A stretch of DNA of 64,000 nucleotides from Orobanche coerulescens (taxonomy: Eukaryota > Streptophyta > Magnoliopsida > Lamiales > Orobanchaceae). Position numbers and translations under genes: made by a program. Under the pieces are notes generated by a model. The model made no database searches, had not been told where the DNA came from, and worked only from the letters and a program-made list of their open reading frames with translations. Where the stretch lies: the NCBI GenBank assembly GCA_033398695.1, contig CM065816.1:130917358-130981357 (forward strand), written 5' to 3'. This document shows, piece after piece, positions 1-11,304 of this stretch (positions within the stretch are counted from its first letter, which is position 1; every line of letters starts with the position of its first letter).

Positions 1-1583
1 ACAAGGGCATAGGCGATCTTCTCCAATGGTGTGTAACGTGTCTCGGCGTCGTGGAGCGCCTGGCTAACATAGTAGATCGGCAAGTGGGCTTGCCCCTCTG
101 CTCCGCACGCGGCACTCGGTCGACCTCCGCGGCCGCTAAGTAAAGGAAAAATTTTTCACCGGTGAGCCGCGTTGCCCGGATCAGGGGGGTAGATAGATAG
201 TCCGTTAGGTTGGCGAATGCAATCTGGCTTTCTTTCGGCCCGGTGAACTTCGTGTACGTGATGGTCGCGAAGAAAGGCTTGCTTTATCGCCGAGCCGTGA
301 TATGAAACGGTTGAGGGCGGCTAGACAACCTGTGAGGCGTTGCACCTGTTTGATGTTTCGCGGTTCCTGCATGTCAAGGATCGCCTGTATCTTGGTGGGG
401 TTCGCCTCGATCCACCTTTGGCTCACCATGTGCCCCAAGAACTTCCCGGAGCCCACCCCGAAGTTGCATTTCTTGGGGTTCAGCTTCATGTTAAACTTCT
501 CAAGGATGGCGAACGTCTCGGCAAGGTCGTTGAGGTGATCTTCCTTCTTGAGGCTTTTGACTACGATATCGTCAATGTAGACCTCCATGGTCTTGCCGAT
601 CTGATCGGCGAACATCCTGTTGACTAATCGCCGTAGGTCGCCCCTGCGTTTTTAAGCCGAACGGCATTCGACCCAATAGTATATGTCTTTTTCGTGTGGA
701 AAGATGTGTGTTTTATGTCTTCCTCCGCCATTGGGATTTGATGATATCCGCGAAGGCATCCATAAACGACATCATTTCGCATCTGCCGTGCTATCGACCG
801 GGTGATCGATATGAGGCATCGGAAGTGATCTTTTGGACATGCCGCGTTGAGGTCGGTGAAGTCAATGCATAATCTCCAGGAACCAGTTGGCTTTTTGACG
901 AGCACCGCGTTGGCGACCCACTGTGGTTCGTCTGTGGCTACTCCGATCAATTTATTGTTGAGTAACTTCTGGACTTCTATGTCGAGCGCCGCGTATTTCT
1001 CGGGACCGAACTTCCTACGCTTCTGGTGAACAGGCTTCATCGCCCGGTCGATCTTCAGATAATGGCAAGCGTGTTCGGGACTTATGCCAACCATATCTTG
1101 ATGTGACCAGGCAAAGACTCCGATGTTCCTACGTAGCAAGTTGATCAGATCCTCCTTTAATTCGTGGTCGATGCTCGCGCCGACCTGTACTTCCCGTTCT
1201 GGATGATCCGGATCCATCGTAATACTTTCCAACTCTTCGACAGGAACGGTCGCCTCTCGTTTGGTACGATCTCCGGACTCGGTCCTGGGATCGATGTCGA
1301 GGCTTGGCTCGAAACCGATCCTTGGCTCGATGTCGTCCGTCAATCGATGAGAGATGGCGTCCCCTGAGTCGGGTTGGTATGAAATGTTAGGCTCGTCGAT
1401 CTCCATGGGTTGATCGTCGGTCGCTTCAATGTTACATATAGTATGGGAAGTATTGAAAGAATTAACAACATAGGAGTAACTCAAACATCTCTTTGCCATT
1501 AGCTGATCTCCTTTTACGTCTGACCGTCCCATCGGCGGTGGGAATTTGATACGATAAAAAGAAAGATGAGGCGACCGCCTCAA
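1..1583 (-). pseudogene. pol: Reverse transcriptase-RNase H of Tat A pol, broken
   Basis: The stretch 1583-624 covers the spacer after protease and the first half of the polymerase. It includes KKPTGSWRLCIDFTDLNAACPKDHF and a conserved GYHQIPM segment. The frame is lost near the KNAGATY motif and resumes at 615-205, where YIDDIVVKS at residues 13-21 holds the catalytic aspartates. Bases 150-1 read as the start of RNase H (YYVSQALHDAETRYTPLEK) and run off the window. The family's usual polymerase is continuous, so this copy has at least one frameshift plus stops between 205 and 150. Confidence 0.85.
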
Positions 1584-2094
1584 AGGTTTCTAAAAAGGGG
1601 CGACCTAGGAACCCATTATAGATGCTGGGCCTATCTATGATTACAAAGCTTAGGTTCCTAGTAATCCTAACCTTGGGATCATAAAAGCATACTAGCTCGA
1701 CGGAGAGCTTGATCCTCCCGTAGGCTTGGACTGTGTTGTCGCCGAACCCTTGGAGCACGGTGTTGAAAGGCTTGATGAATTTGATTAGGTTGCCGAGTTG
1801 GTCCAGGGCGGATTTGAATATGATGTTGCAAAAACTCCCATTGTCGACCAACACGCGATCGACCGTCTTCCCAAGGATGCAAGCGGAGATCACTAGTGCA
1901 TCCTCTTTGGGACATTGCACTCCTTCCATGTCCTTGTTGGAAAAGATGATGAGCGCGTCTCTAGAGATGGTCGGCTCCGGAGGTACTACAACATGGACTT
2001 CGGCGAAGGCCCTCAGTTCGGCTTTTCGCTTCCTGTTTGACAGGGTGGAAACACAGGAAAGGCCCCCGAGGCTCCCACCTCCTGCTTGGAGCAT
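1462..2094 (-). pseudogene. pol: Aspartic protease region of Tat A pol
   Basis: This 210-codon open stretch has the retropepsin active-site segment VLVDNGS at about residues 81-87; Tat elements typically have DNGS where other retropepsins have DTG/DSG. It is followed by a conserved YNGFLGRPFLETFEAVAS-like segment near residue 160. The enzyme would cut the Gag-Pol polyprotein. The preceding 200 bases, which link gag to protease, carry stops. The reading overlaps the next open stretch in another frame, showing a frameshift between protease and reverse transcriptase. Confidence 0.8.
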
Positions 2095-2369
2095 GTTGAT
2101 CCGACCGCCAGGGTTGATCGGAGGGATCGACTCATCAGAGTACTCCGGCTCATGCTCGATCCTGGCGATCGGATTGGGAGGAATTCTCTCGCTCGGTCGG
2201 CGTTCGCGCTCCGGCTCTTTCCGTCACAGGTTACGGCTTGGTGATCAAATTGTCCAGTTTGCCTTCCTCAAACAGTCGCCAGAGCTGTTCGAGGAGGTCG
2301 CGGCATTAGCTAGTGTTGTGGCCGGGACTCTTATGATAGGCACAGAATTTGCTACGATCTAGATGACCG

Positions 2370-3804
2370 TGGTCCCTTATCGGTTTTGGCTTGAAGCCAC
2401 TCGCGACCCTTGATCGCGTTGAAGATGTGGGCGGAGATAAGTTGAGGTTGTGAAGAAGGTGGACCTCTACATCCTCGAAGGCTTTGAACTCGCCAGGGGC
2501 TTGGCGACCGCCTTTTCAGGCTTGGCGACCGTCTTCTTGGACATGGGAAGGTGCTTTCCTTCTTCTGACCGTCCCTCGTCCCAAAGTGAGTGAGAGCATC
2601 TTCTCGCCCGGCCGGATAATCGGCGGCTCGACGCGGAACGCCAGTATAGGTCGGTGGAAAATCTTTTGTGAGGTGCTGAACATGGGCGATCGTCCGTGGA
2701 ATCCGTTCAGATCGCGTGGTGAGCGATCTCGCCGCCGACGGCTCACCGGTGAGGACTATCTCGTCCACCGGTCGATATAATCCTCATCCGATTCATCCTT
2801 CCCCGCCCGATTTTCATCATGCGGTGGGACCTTCCGGCGGCGACTTTGGCGGCGAAGTATGACGTGAAGTGGTTCGCCAGGCTTCTCAAAGCAATTGATT
2901 GAGCGAGATAGCAGCGAGATGTACCACTGTGGCGAGATCGCCCGAGTTAGCGGGAACATACGACATTTCGTCGCATCCGAAGCTCCGCATCCAGTCATGT
3001 AGATCCGAATTTGCTTAAGTGGGTTCCTGATCCGTTCTCCCTCGTATAGAGGTGTTTGTGGGGATTGATCGTTGATTGGACTGGAGCGATCTCGATCTGG
3101 ACCGCGAGTGGCTCATTTAGCCCGGCCGATTGGTCTCTGGCGTTCGCCCCAATTTCTAGGAGCGTCTTCATCTCGCCGAGTCAAGGCGTTGCATAGCGGC
3201 GATCGCTGCCGCTCGATCGCCGCCGATTGGCTCTCAGACTGCGAACCAAGGCGATCGTGTACTGATCCCCTAGCTCCGTGGTGAATGACGATCTCCCTGC
3301 CAGAGGGTTCCCTTCTTGGGCGAGCAGGGGCTCGTTGCCCGGTCTGTCTCTTGGGAGTCGGATACGCCGAACTCCTGGTAAAGGATTCAGATATCGATGT
3401 CTCCCATTTGGGGCCTGAGTGCCCAGGTCGCCACGAGGGGTCGCTCCCTAGGCGGCTGAAGACGGAATCGTCCCGCCTTACGAGAGCCTTCCCCTGCGGC
3501 TCGGGACTTTCTGTTGATTTCTCAACATAGATCCCCTTGAGCTTCCTTTTGCTTGCCCGGCGGTTAGCCGACGGGGTGATGGTAGGCGTATCGCGGGCCC
3601 TCTGCTTCCTCGAGGATGGCTATAGCCTCCTCAATCTATTCCGATGTCTGAATCGTCGAGTGAGAGGCTAGAACCGTCCTCGGGGCGGGAGCGAGAGCCT
3701 AGCGCCGCCACGCCCTCCGCCGTGGGCTGGGATTCGGTCCTCGTCGGAATAAGATTTCCGGCAGATCTCAGGGTGGCCCTCTTGGAGGTTGTTGCTGATG
3801 TCAT
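2370..3804 (-). pseudogene. gag: gag of Tat element A, broken
   Basis: The start is taken at the ATG at 3804-3802, which opens with MTSATTSKRATLRSAG and aligns with the gag start of element B at 63807. Gag would coat and package the element RNA in cytoplasmic particles. The frame is broken repeatedly. Recognisable pieces are the MTGCGASDATKCRMFPLT core segment (2756-2998) and DEIVLTGEP onward (2352-2768). The knuckle region (YHKSPGHN) lies near 2340-2300 in a further frame. Relative to element B it has several indels. Confidence 0.75.
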
Positions 3805-3913
3805 TTTCTGAAGGTTTTTCTATTGAAGAACAGTGAGTGTTTCTTCAAGTATATGTCCGGAGAACAGTGAGTGTTCTTCGAGACGGTAGGAATAAAATGA
3901 AGGTTTAAATACC

Positions 3914-3931
3914 CCTCCTTCTAGCGCCAAT
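3914..3931 (-). other. Primer binding site of Tat element A
   Basis: Directly inside the LTR the minus strand reads TTGGCGCTAGAAGGAGG. A TGGCGC start next to the LTR is the usual place and beginning of a tRNA primer site in this superfamily. I cannot name the tRNA with confidence. Element B has the equivalent site with one base changed. Confidence 0.65.
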
Positions 3932-4889
3932 TGTTGTTACCCAAAATATTATCCGGAGGTAATGTTGCTGGAATAATCGAGTAACAAACAAATGCGAGAA
4001 CACTTCCGTGAGAAACTAGATAACACAAGATTTGCCGGGGTTGTTAATCCCGGGCTTGAATGCTCTCGCGAGATATTATTAATAAATATACTGTCGAGTA
4101 CAAATATTAACGTTAGAAACAAATACAAGGAGTGTAAAGATTTCTAGTTATCTAGGCTTTAGAGCGCGTAGATTTCCGGAAGAACCAGATAGGTAGATCT
4201 GTGAGTTCTTGCTTAGGAGATAAGATGGATATGTATGAATATCACTATGAATGTGTAAGCAGTTGCTAAAAGAGTCTTTGATTTTCTCTTTTGTGTGTAT
4301 TTTTGCACTGAATCTGTAGTCAAATTCGCGTCCCTTTGCTGCTGCGGTGAGTTCCCTATTTATAGGGGACAAGGTAGTTGGGATCCCTGGGGCGATCGCC
4401 GGCGACCGCCGTTTTTTATATTATAATAAGGTGGCCGATCGTTCCGTCACGTGGGGCTGTTCCCTTAAAGTCGGGGGCCGCTGGAGTCAACCGTGGTGAG
4501 CTGGAGAGGCCAACACGCGTCTGGCGGATGTGAGGAGGACCCACTTTGTACCTTTCGGCGGCTTTGTCGGTAGGTGAGGTAGGTGACAGGATGAGGACAA
4601 AGGTCTTTATCTGCCGGTATCTCTGAAGATCCGCATGTGGGCCACCGTCCAAGATTCGGTCTTTGATGACTTTGACGGATGCCAGACCCATACGTGGTCA
4701 TGAGATGATCATCTCTGGTCCGCTCATTATAGACGATCGTCAGATATCAAAGGACGATCGCTAGGTACCAAAAGACGATCGCCGTATTGCGCCGAACTCT
4801 AGGAGTTTGTCCAGAGTATGTCTTCCACGATTGGCTTCTCTGGTCGTGATGCCGATCGCCTATCGAAGCGTATGAATCGCCGCACAACA
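3932..4889 (-). repeat. 5' LTR of Tat element A
   Basis: On the plus strand the 958-bp LTR begins TGTTGTTACC and ends CACAACA, so both ends form a TGTTGT/ACAACA inverted repeat. It matches the LTR at 56505-57569 along its first 150 bases with scattered substitutions. Near 4731-4790 it holds a short tandem repeat built on GACGATCG. The 29-bp array starts immediately after base 4889, so the element inserted into or beside that array. The other flank is outside the window, so the target duplication cannot be tested. Confidence 0.85.
4356..4365 (-). promoter_or_regulatory. TATA box of the Tat A LTR
   Basis: The minus strand reads CTATAAATAG in the middle of the LTR, the expected place for the U3/R promoter that drives transcription toward gag. 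This is motif recognition only. Confidence 0.5.
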
Positions 4890-4904
4890 GACATGTTTTA
4901 CCCC

Positions 4905-5300
4905 GGGCGACATTTTCGACCACTTTCGTCCCAAGAAATTATTTTCATCGTGGGACATTATTTTTGACCCGTTTTGTTCCGAGATGTTATTGTCGACCTA
5001 TTTCATCGTGGGACGATATATTCAGCCTGTTTCACATTGGATGTTTTCAATCAGTTTCCTCACGGGATATTATTTTCGATTTGTTACATCCTGAGATATT
5101 ATTTTTGACCTATTTCGCACCGGGATGTCATTTTCGATCCGTTTTATAGTGGGACGTCATTTTTCGTTTTGTTCCTGTGAGTCATTTTGGGCTCGTTTTG
5201 TCATGGGATGTTATTTTGGGTAATTTTCGCAAGACTTTATTTTCAACATGTTTCGCTCCCAGGCGATATTTTTGGCCAGTTTCGCCGATGTTATTTTTGC
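4905..5300 (+). repeat. 29-bp tandem array, block 1
   Basis: About 13 decayed units have the approximate consensus CATTTTCGACCCGTTTCGTC followed by CCGGGACGT. Spacing is mostly 29 bases and units differ by roughly a quarter of positions. It begins within 16 bases of the Tat A LTR end. No spacer DNA separates the units. Confidence 0.85.
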
Positions 5301-5567
5301 CTATACGTATCTACCATACCGAACCCACCGGTTCGACCCGCTGTTGAGCCACCGACCTGGACCCATGTACCCCGGCGCCAACCCCAACTCGTGAGACTTG
5401 TGTGATCCGCAAGACCCGGACCCTAGGTACACACGAGTGGGATCCGGGTCCTGATATTTTGGACACGTGAGTGCCAGGTCGATTCAAAATTCAATTTTTG
5501 AGTAACTCTTTGGAACCCCGCGAGTCCAATGGCTATTTTTCAAACAAAAAAAAATCAAAGTTTAAAC

Positions 5568-5577
5568 CTATAAATAC
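5568..5577 (+). promoter_or_regulatory. TATA box candidate
   Basis: CTATAAATAC lies about 110 bases upstream of an ATG at 5683 and is followed by a pyrimidine-rich leader, the usual look of a plant polymerase II promoter and 5' leader. Confidence 0.4.
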
Positions 5578-5602
5578 CCCCAACCTCCCTTATTTCTCAC
5601 AC

Positions 5603-5629
<27 letters not shown>
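5603..5629 (+). repeat. (CT)n microsatellite
   Basis: Thirteen uninterrupted CT dinucleotides lie in what looks like the leader of the small reading frame at 5683. CT tracts are common in plant 5' leaders. Confidence 0.9.
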
Positions 5630-5634
<5 letters not shown>

Positions 5635-5682
5635 TCATTTCTCTAAACTTTAGTTTTCTTTATAATTTGTCATTTTATCATT

Positions 5683-5856
5683 ATGCCGAGCTCTGACAAC
5701 GGAAAGGATATTGCTACTGACCCCCCAAAAACTCCAAAATGTCAAGTTCTGAAAGAATGGCTCTTTGGGGCAAAATCAATCAACCATCTCGCATATTTAT
5801 TCCGGAGCGTCAATTTGAATCTTAACATCAACCTCCATCCGAATTTAAAAACCTAA
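5683..5856 (+). CDS. 57-codon open frame, unknown
   Basis: The frame starts at an ATG with a plausible TATA box and CT leader and runs 57 codons to TAA at 5854. It opens MPSSDNGKDIATDPPKTPK and has no motif I recognise. It could be the first, truncated exon of a transposase gene from the element that carries this segment, or chance. No neighbouring frame continues it. Confidence 0.2.
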   Translation: MPSSDNGKDIATDPPKTPKCQVLKEWLFGAKSINHLAYLFRSVNLNLNINLHPNLKT

Positions 5857-6109
5857 ATTAAATATAAGTCCATTTTTTTGTTCCTTATTTAATTTTTTTG
5901 TGTATAAAATGATAGTAATAAATAAAATCTTAAAAATATTTAAAAAAAAAAATTCACAGGTAGACACGTGACTCGGCGGGTCCAACCCTGACCCGAACAC
6001 GTATCTGATCCATGAAGACCCGAACCTGTGCATTTCATATTTATGGCTGGGATTCGGGTCTGTGTCTGGCCGATCCATGACCCGGCGGGTCATGCCCCGA
6101 CGTGGACCT

Positions 6110-6517
6110 GAATTTGGTCGCCTCTATTTCGACTCGTTCGCCGCAATACGTTATTTTCGATCCGTTTTTGTCCACGGACGTTATTTTCGGCTCTTTTTAT
6201 CAGAGGACATAATTATAGATCATTTTCACCCGGAGGCGTCATTTTGGACCCCTTTTGTGACAAGTTTCTTCCTAGGAAGTCATTTTCGACCCACAGTGAC
6301 GTCATTTTTGGCTCGGGGCATCATTTTCGGCATGTTTCCCCTTGGGACGTAATTTTCGGCCCGCTTTGTCCTGAGACGTCATTTTCGATCATTTTCGCCT
6401 CGAGACGTCATTGTGATCTGAAATGAGTGCGGATCTGAGATGACATTTTCGGCCCGTTTTACCTCACGATGTCATTTTCGGCCCGTTTCGTCATGGGACG
6501 TCATTTTCAACCAATTA
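6110..6517 (+). repeat. 29-bp tandem array, block 2
   Basis: About 14 units have the same consensus and orientation as block 1, again with CATTTTCG followed by CCCGTTT at roughly 29-base steps. The block stops exactly where the solo LTR begins (TGTAAT at 6518). Confidence 0.8.
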
Positions 6518-8586
6518 TGTAATATTCGTGCCTTCTATTTTTAGCAGTTTCTATTTTGGTGCATGTCTTTTTAACGATTCGCTTGTAACCGTTTCTATGT
6601 TTTGAATCTATTTTGTTCTTGGTGTTTTTCCATTTAGACAAGTTTCGTAGACGTTTTTACATATTTTGATTTATGTTATGATCTTGTCGCATGTACGTTC
6701 AATTCTCGTAAAACTCGTTCGATTGTGTTGTTTCTTTGTTCCCATGAGTCTGTATGGTTGAGTTATTCGTGTTGTGAGTTTCGGTTTACTGATCCGACGT
6801 CGTATCGTAATTTTCGAACGTTTGGGCCGTTTTGTAATTTCCTAAAGTTTGAGGGAAATTTACTTCCGTCGTCGAATTCCGAACCTCGGGGTAGTTGGAA
6901 TGGTGTTTCCTTTTAGCGCTTAGGTTCGTTGTCGCGAATACTTCGTAAGTTTGTCTTCGGATTCCATCTTTTGTTGCGTTTCTATTTTGTACTTCCTTGG
7001 CAGTGGACTGCACTCAGCAGTACTGAATTGTTGCATGCATAACGTATGTTATGCATGTTATATTACATGCGTTATCTGAGTATTGATAACGTACGTTAAC
7101 TGTTAGATATAACGTATGTTATCGTCTTCAGCGAATTGGGCAGAATGTTCTGCCGAGGTCCTTACGTATGGTAAGTGAGGGGTTTTACGTACGTAAAACC
7201 CTTAACATACGTTAACTCTCTATGTTAACGTATGTAATTACGCAGTCAGGAACTTAAACCTGAATCGACCTCAGACGCGTCATTTTTCTTCTTTCCTCTC
7301 CCTTGTCCACAATTTGAGTTTCCTGGAGTATTTTGGGGCGATTTGTAGAGAGTTATCCATGGAGTTTCTTGATCGATCGATTTTTGTACTCCAAACAAAG
7401 TGTATCATCATCCTAATCCATCTCCCTCCGTCCGAATTCAAGATATTTTGGCTTAGAACCCTAATTTTGTCAATTTTGGGGGGTTTTCGGGATTTGTCTA
7501 TTTAAACTCGAATTGTTCGTTTATGTTGAAATATTTCTTATTGATTATTGTTATTAAGTGATTCCTAATCCATTTCCATCTGTGTTTGATTCATGAGTTA
7601 TGTATTCTGGGAGGTTTTGTGAAAATCCCCGCCCGTGTTGACCGTACGTGTATTGTTATGGTTGGTAATCGGGGTTCTGGCATATTCCGTTCGGTTAATG
7701 ATGTCGTTTAGGACTGATTCGTGTTAACCTTTCATTTAGAAATGGTCGTGGTCACTCTGGGTCATTCCTAGTCGTCGTTTATTTTCCGTCTCATCGAAGA
7801 TGTCTCAAAGCAAGTACTTGACATTTGTATGCATATTCTAGTATTTGATTTTTGGCTTTCCGTGTATGTTGTGGATGTGAATGCGTATGTTCACCCAGGA
7901 TTGGTCTGACGGGGCCTCTGGAGATACGTAGTGCCGTGTGTATGCGTATCATGAACTGGGGTTAACCACCTGGGGATGGTCCGACGGGGCCTCTGCGGAG
8001 TGCGGTGGTTGTGAGTCTCGTACCAATAGTTAACCTTTGAAATGTTTTGTTGGAGAACTATGTTTTGTGCATGTGCACCGTAATATTCCGAAATATAAAT
8101 ATTTTCTAAAATGATTTTGGCGCATATTTGATCTGATTAGAATGGTAGTTCAAATGGATTGTACTTGCACTAGCTGTTGTCGCGAACCCCTTAAATGGGT
8201 GAAATACTTTTGTATTTCAGGTACAGGTCATGGAGGCGAACGGGCGTGCGGACAGTACGAGGATGATGGGCAAGGGTGATTCTGTTCAATGGTCGTTTGT
8301 TTGGCGTCTTGTCTTTTAATTTTAATAATTATGTCAATTGTTTGAGTACTCGAGTACTTTCTTCTTTTGGACTTGTATTTGTTTGTGGACCCGGTTTGGA
8401 AAAAATTTTATTTATTACTGTCGGGTTCGGTCTATTTGTTTTGAATGTCTTAAATTGTGGAGTCGTTTGTATGTTGATGATGTTTGTCATTGGTCATGAT
8501 GTCGAGTTAGTGTGTTAGCCTAGTTGATTCCAAAGGGTTGGATCCACGTCGCTGTGACATGCCCTGAACGTCTTGGGAATGTTACA
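6518..8586 (+). repeat. Solo LTR, chromovirus (Tekay-like)
   Basis: The 2069-bp unit starts TGTAATATTC and ends GGGAATGTTACA, matching the TGTAAT...GTTACA termini of the complete chromovirus LTR at 49943-52260. It also shares a cluster of TACGTA-type palindromes (about 7020-7250) and, near 7900-8010, a tandem segment containing GGTCCGACGGGGCCTCT that parallels the GGTCCGACGGGATC repeats of the other LTR. No internal domain follows; both flanks are 29-bp array. Flanking pentamers (AATTA and TGTTA) do not match well, so a clean target duplication is not shown. Confidence 0.6.
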
Positions 8587-9204
8587 TGTTATGTCACCGG
8601 ACATTATTTTTTACTCTTTTCGCCTTAAGTGACATTTACGGCCGATTTCACCCCAAGATGTCATTTTCGACCTGTTTCGCCATGGCGCGTCATTTTCAGC
8701 CCGATTTGTCCCATGACGTATTTTTCAACTATTTTCGCACATGGACGTCAATTTCGATCCGTTTTGTCCAATGGCGTCATTTGCGTCCATTTTCATCCCG
8801 GGACATCATTTTCGATCCATTCCCACCCAGGATGTCATTTTCGGCATGTTTCGTCCTAGGATAATATTTTCGGCCTATTTTGTCCTAGGACGTCATTCTC
8901 GCTGTTTTGCACAGGATGATATTTTCGGCCAATTTTGCCCCAAACGATATTTTCGACCTGTTTCGACAGGAACAATACATTCAACCCGTTTCATCATCGG
9001 ACATTATTTTCGAGTACGTCGGTTGCAACAAGTTTCACCCAAGAATATTATTCTCGAATTGTTTCGCCTGCTGATGTCATTTCCATCCAAGGACGTCATT
9101 TACGACCTGCTTCTCCTCCCGACGTGTTTTTCGACCCATTGTGTCCCTAGACGTCATTTCTGGCATGTTTAATTATATGACGTCATTTTCGTCCCGTTTC
9201 ACCC
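8587..9204 (+). repeat. 29-bp tandem array, block 3
   Basis: Twenty-one units can be laid out by eye, nearly all 28-30 bases long, in the same orientation as blocks 1 and 2. One longer unit (about 9005-9050) and one short unit (about 9080-9098) mark local indels. Confidence 0.85.
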
Positions 9205-9336
9205 GAAAAACAATCGAAAATGATGCCATGGGACAAAACAGGCCAAAAATATCATCCCAAGACGAAACAGGTCGAAAATAATATCTTGAGGCGAACAGCT
9301 TGAAAATATCATCCCCAGACGAAATGTGTTGAAAAT
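9205..9336 (-). repeat. 29-bp array, inverted block
   Basis: From about 9205 the units read as the reverse complement of the preceding blocks (GGGACAAAACAGGCCAAAAAT and similar), for about four units until the copia LTR begins. The junction makes a local inverted repeat. Confidence 0.75.
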
Positions 9337-9339
9337 AAT

Positions 9340-11304
9340 TATTAGGAATATGCCCTCGAATGCCACTGAGAAGATGAATGAGAGAGGGCTTTGTACATGT
9401 TATTATGTGAACTCTTATCAGAAGGCAATTGTTTGTTTCTTTATTTACTGGAATTCACTGCCATTCCTGACTTGTAAATATTATATAGAAAAACTAGTCT
9501 ATGTATTTGAGTGAAACATTCCACTCCTTATTAGTTAAGGGGATCGGCACTGGTAAATTTTATGGCTCAAATACTTAATCGTTCGCAAGTCGATGAAACT
9601 TGATTGGGCGTTAAGTTTATGTGATGACTTGTATGACATGTTCATTGACTTGGAGAGTGCCTTTCGTCACTAAAGGTTAGTGGGAGCATACGTTGTAGGT
9701 ATGCTAATGGAATTAGTATACCCGAACTGACTCACCCTCGATTTGTCACATGAATTCACTCTGGACGGTCAATAACGGAATCGAAAGGTTGTGATAGGTA
9801 TTCGTGAACCTTCGACTTCAGGATTTAGTAGGGATGTGCTCGTGACGTTAAGATTTTCACTAGAGTAGTTTGATCCAAAAAGCCGAGAGGTGAGGGTCAA
9901 CCTCGACCTGCGTCTTGACGAACAAGTAGCAGGTTCTACTAAATACCAAAATAGGATTATTTCTCCTGAAAGTGAACAGGTATATGTCCTATGTGGTTAT
10001 TGGGAGATGAGATCATATGTCTTTGGCCAAAGCATTGAAGCTAGTTGTATTGGATACATGAGAGCTCGATGATCTCGATTTGCATTAACTCAAATATAAA
10101 ATCAAGTACAGATAGGGTTTGACTGATCGTGGCCCTATAACTTGATCGGAACATTTGAAAGAAGGGTTTATACGTTTACTATTATTCACGACATAATGGT
10201 TCTTGAATGATCCCTATCATTCATTCTCAGTAAGGTTACAGTATTGGCCGCGGGACTGACTAGGTGGTGCTATAACTCTTTAGTTCCTCCCATTGCTTAC
10301 TGAGATGGACCTACCGAGTCGCGCATTAGAGATACGACGAAATAATATGAAGTAGATCTCTTATTGTGAATTTTAGACATTGGATGTCTCATTTAATTTA
10401 TTGTATAAATTAAATCGGTCTGGTGAATTAAATAAAATTACTGGATAATTAAATTAACTCATGAATTATTATTTCTTAAAGAAATAATATTTTAATATAA
10501 TTGATTAATTAGATTAATCCATTGTATTAATTTTATTTGAGACGAACTAAGATGTATCAGTCGGACTGAATACACCACGGTCCGTTTCATGGACCGAAAC
10601 GAACTGAATCTTTCTCTATGATGGTAGGGGCCGCCCCACGTCTTGAAGCATCCTTGATGAACAACTGAATCTTTCTCTATCATGGTAGGGGTCGCCCCAC
10701 ATCTTTCTCTATCATGGTTGAATGTGTTGAGGTTGCTTCCTAACACTTGAGGACAAAAGAGTGATAAGGTAGGATCTTATCATTATGAACCCTTAGGTGT
10801 GAGGCTTGGAGGTTTGTGTGGACTTTGTTATAAAACAAAGTTCATCCTCCTCAACCACAATGAAGAAAATTGGCCATCACATATATAGAGAGAGTTCATT
10901 TTGTTCATGTTCTTACACTCTTTGATAGAGAAAGAAAATCAAGAACAAAAACTTATATCACTTAGAGTAATCACATACTTGAGAGATCATTTCCTACTAC
11001 TCTTTTCTAGATGTATCCTTGAAGGATATTTGAGTAGTTGTTGTTTCGATCATCTTCCGGTGCGTGGCTACTAGAGACGCGGTGCTTTCGGTGTTTGGAT
11101 CATCGAGGGATTATAAAACTAGGTTTGTGGTCACCGGCATCAACTTCAACATTCAATTAAAGGACTTCAAGGGTATGTTTTCATATCTTTACTCTTGTCC
11201 TTTTAAATTTGTATAAACGTTGCATGATCGGCCCTCTTTAGGGATTCGGTAAAATTCATTTTTTGCTTCTGTTGTGCCATCGTTCTAGGCATCGAATCCC
11301 AACA
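9340..11304 (+). repeat. Ty1/copia LTR
   Basis: The unit begins TATTAGGAATATGCCC, apparently a mutated TGTTAGG start. It ends AATCCCAACA directly before a primer-site-like segment. The 1965-bp length and the copia gag downstream at 12913 support a copia 5' LTR. It holds a duplicated GAATCTTTCTCTATSATGG segment (10603-10690) and an AT-rich stretch near 10380-10530. No second copy of this LTR is in the window. Confidence 0.65.

Larger units (their letters stand above)
1..4889 (-). mobile_element. Tat-lineage Ty3/gypsy retrotransposon A (partial)
   Basis: Reading on the minus strand the order is LTR (3932-4889), primer binding site, gag (about 3804-2370), protease, reverse transcriptase and RNase H up to the window edge. 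The Tat assignment rests on the DNGS protease motif, the YIDDIVVKS reverse transcriptase motif followed by a KLNPKKCNFGV-like segment, and the CxxH-type gag knuckle. Integrase, the region before the 3' LTR and the 3' LTR lie outside the window. Every coding part carries stops or frameshifts, so this copy cannot make a working polyprotein. It is the same family as the element at the right end of the window (56505-64000), whose LTR termini and gag start are closely similar. Confidence 0.9.
5301..6109. other. Unidentified segment splitting the 29-bp array
   Basis: This 0.8-kb segment interrupts the array. Both ends are rich in ACCCG/CGGGT words (5320-5460 and 5960-6110), while the centre is AT-rich. 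In the centre is a promoter-like layout: TATA box at 5568, a (CT)n run, then an ATG. Plant hAT-type non-autonomous elements often have CCCG-rich ends, but I could not define terminal inverted repeats or a target duplication, so the class is open. Confidence 0.35.

Noticed and set aside
4905..9336. CRISPR-like array because of the 29-base period
   Set aside because: Units are directly contiguous without spacers, heavily diverged, and in plant nuclear DNA; this is a tandem repeat.
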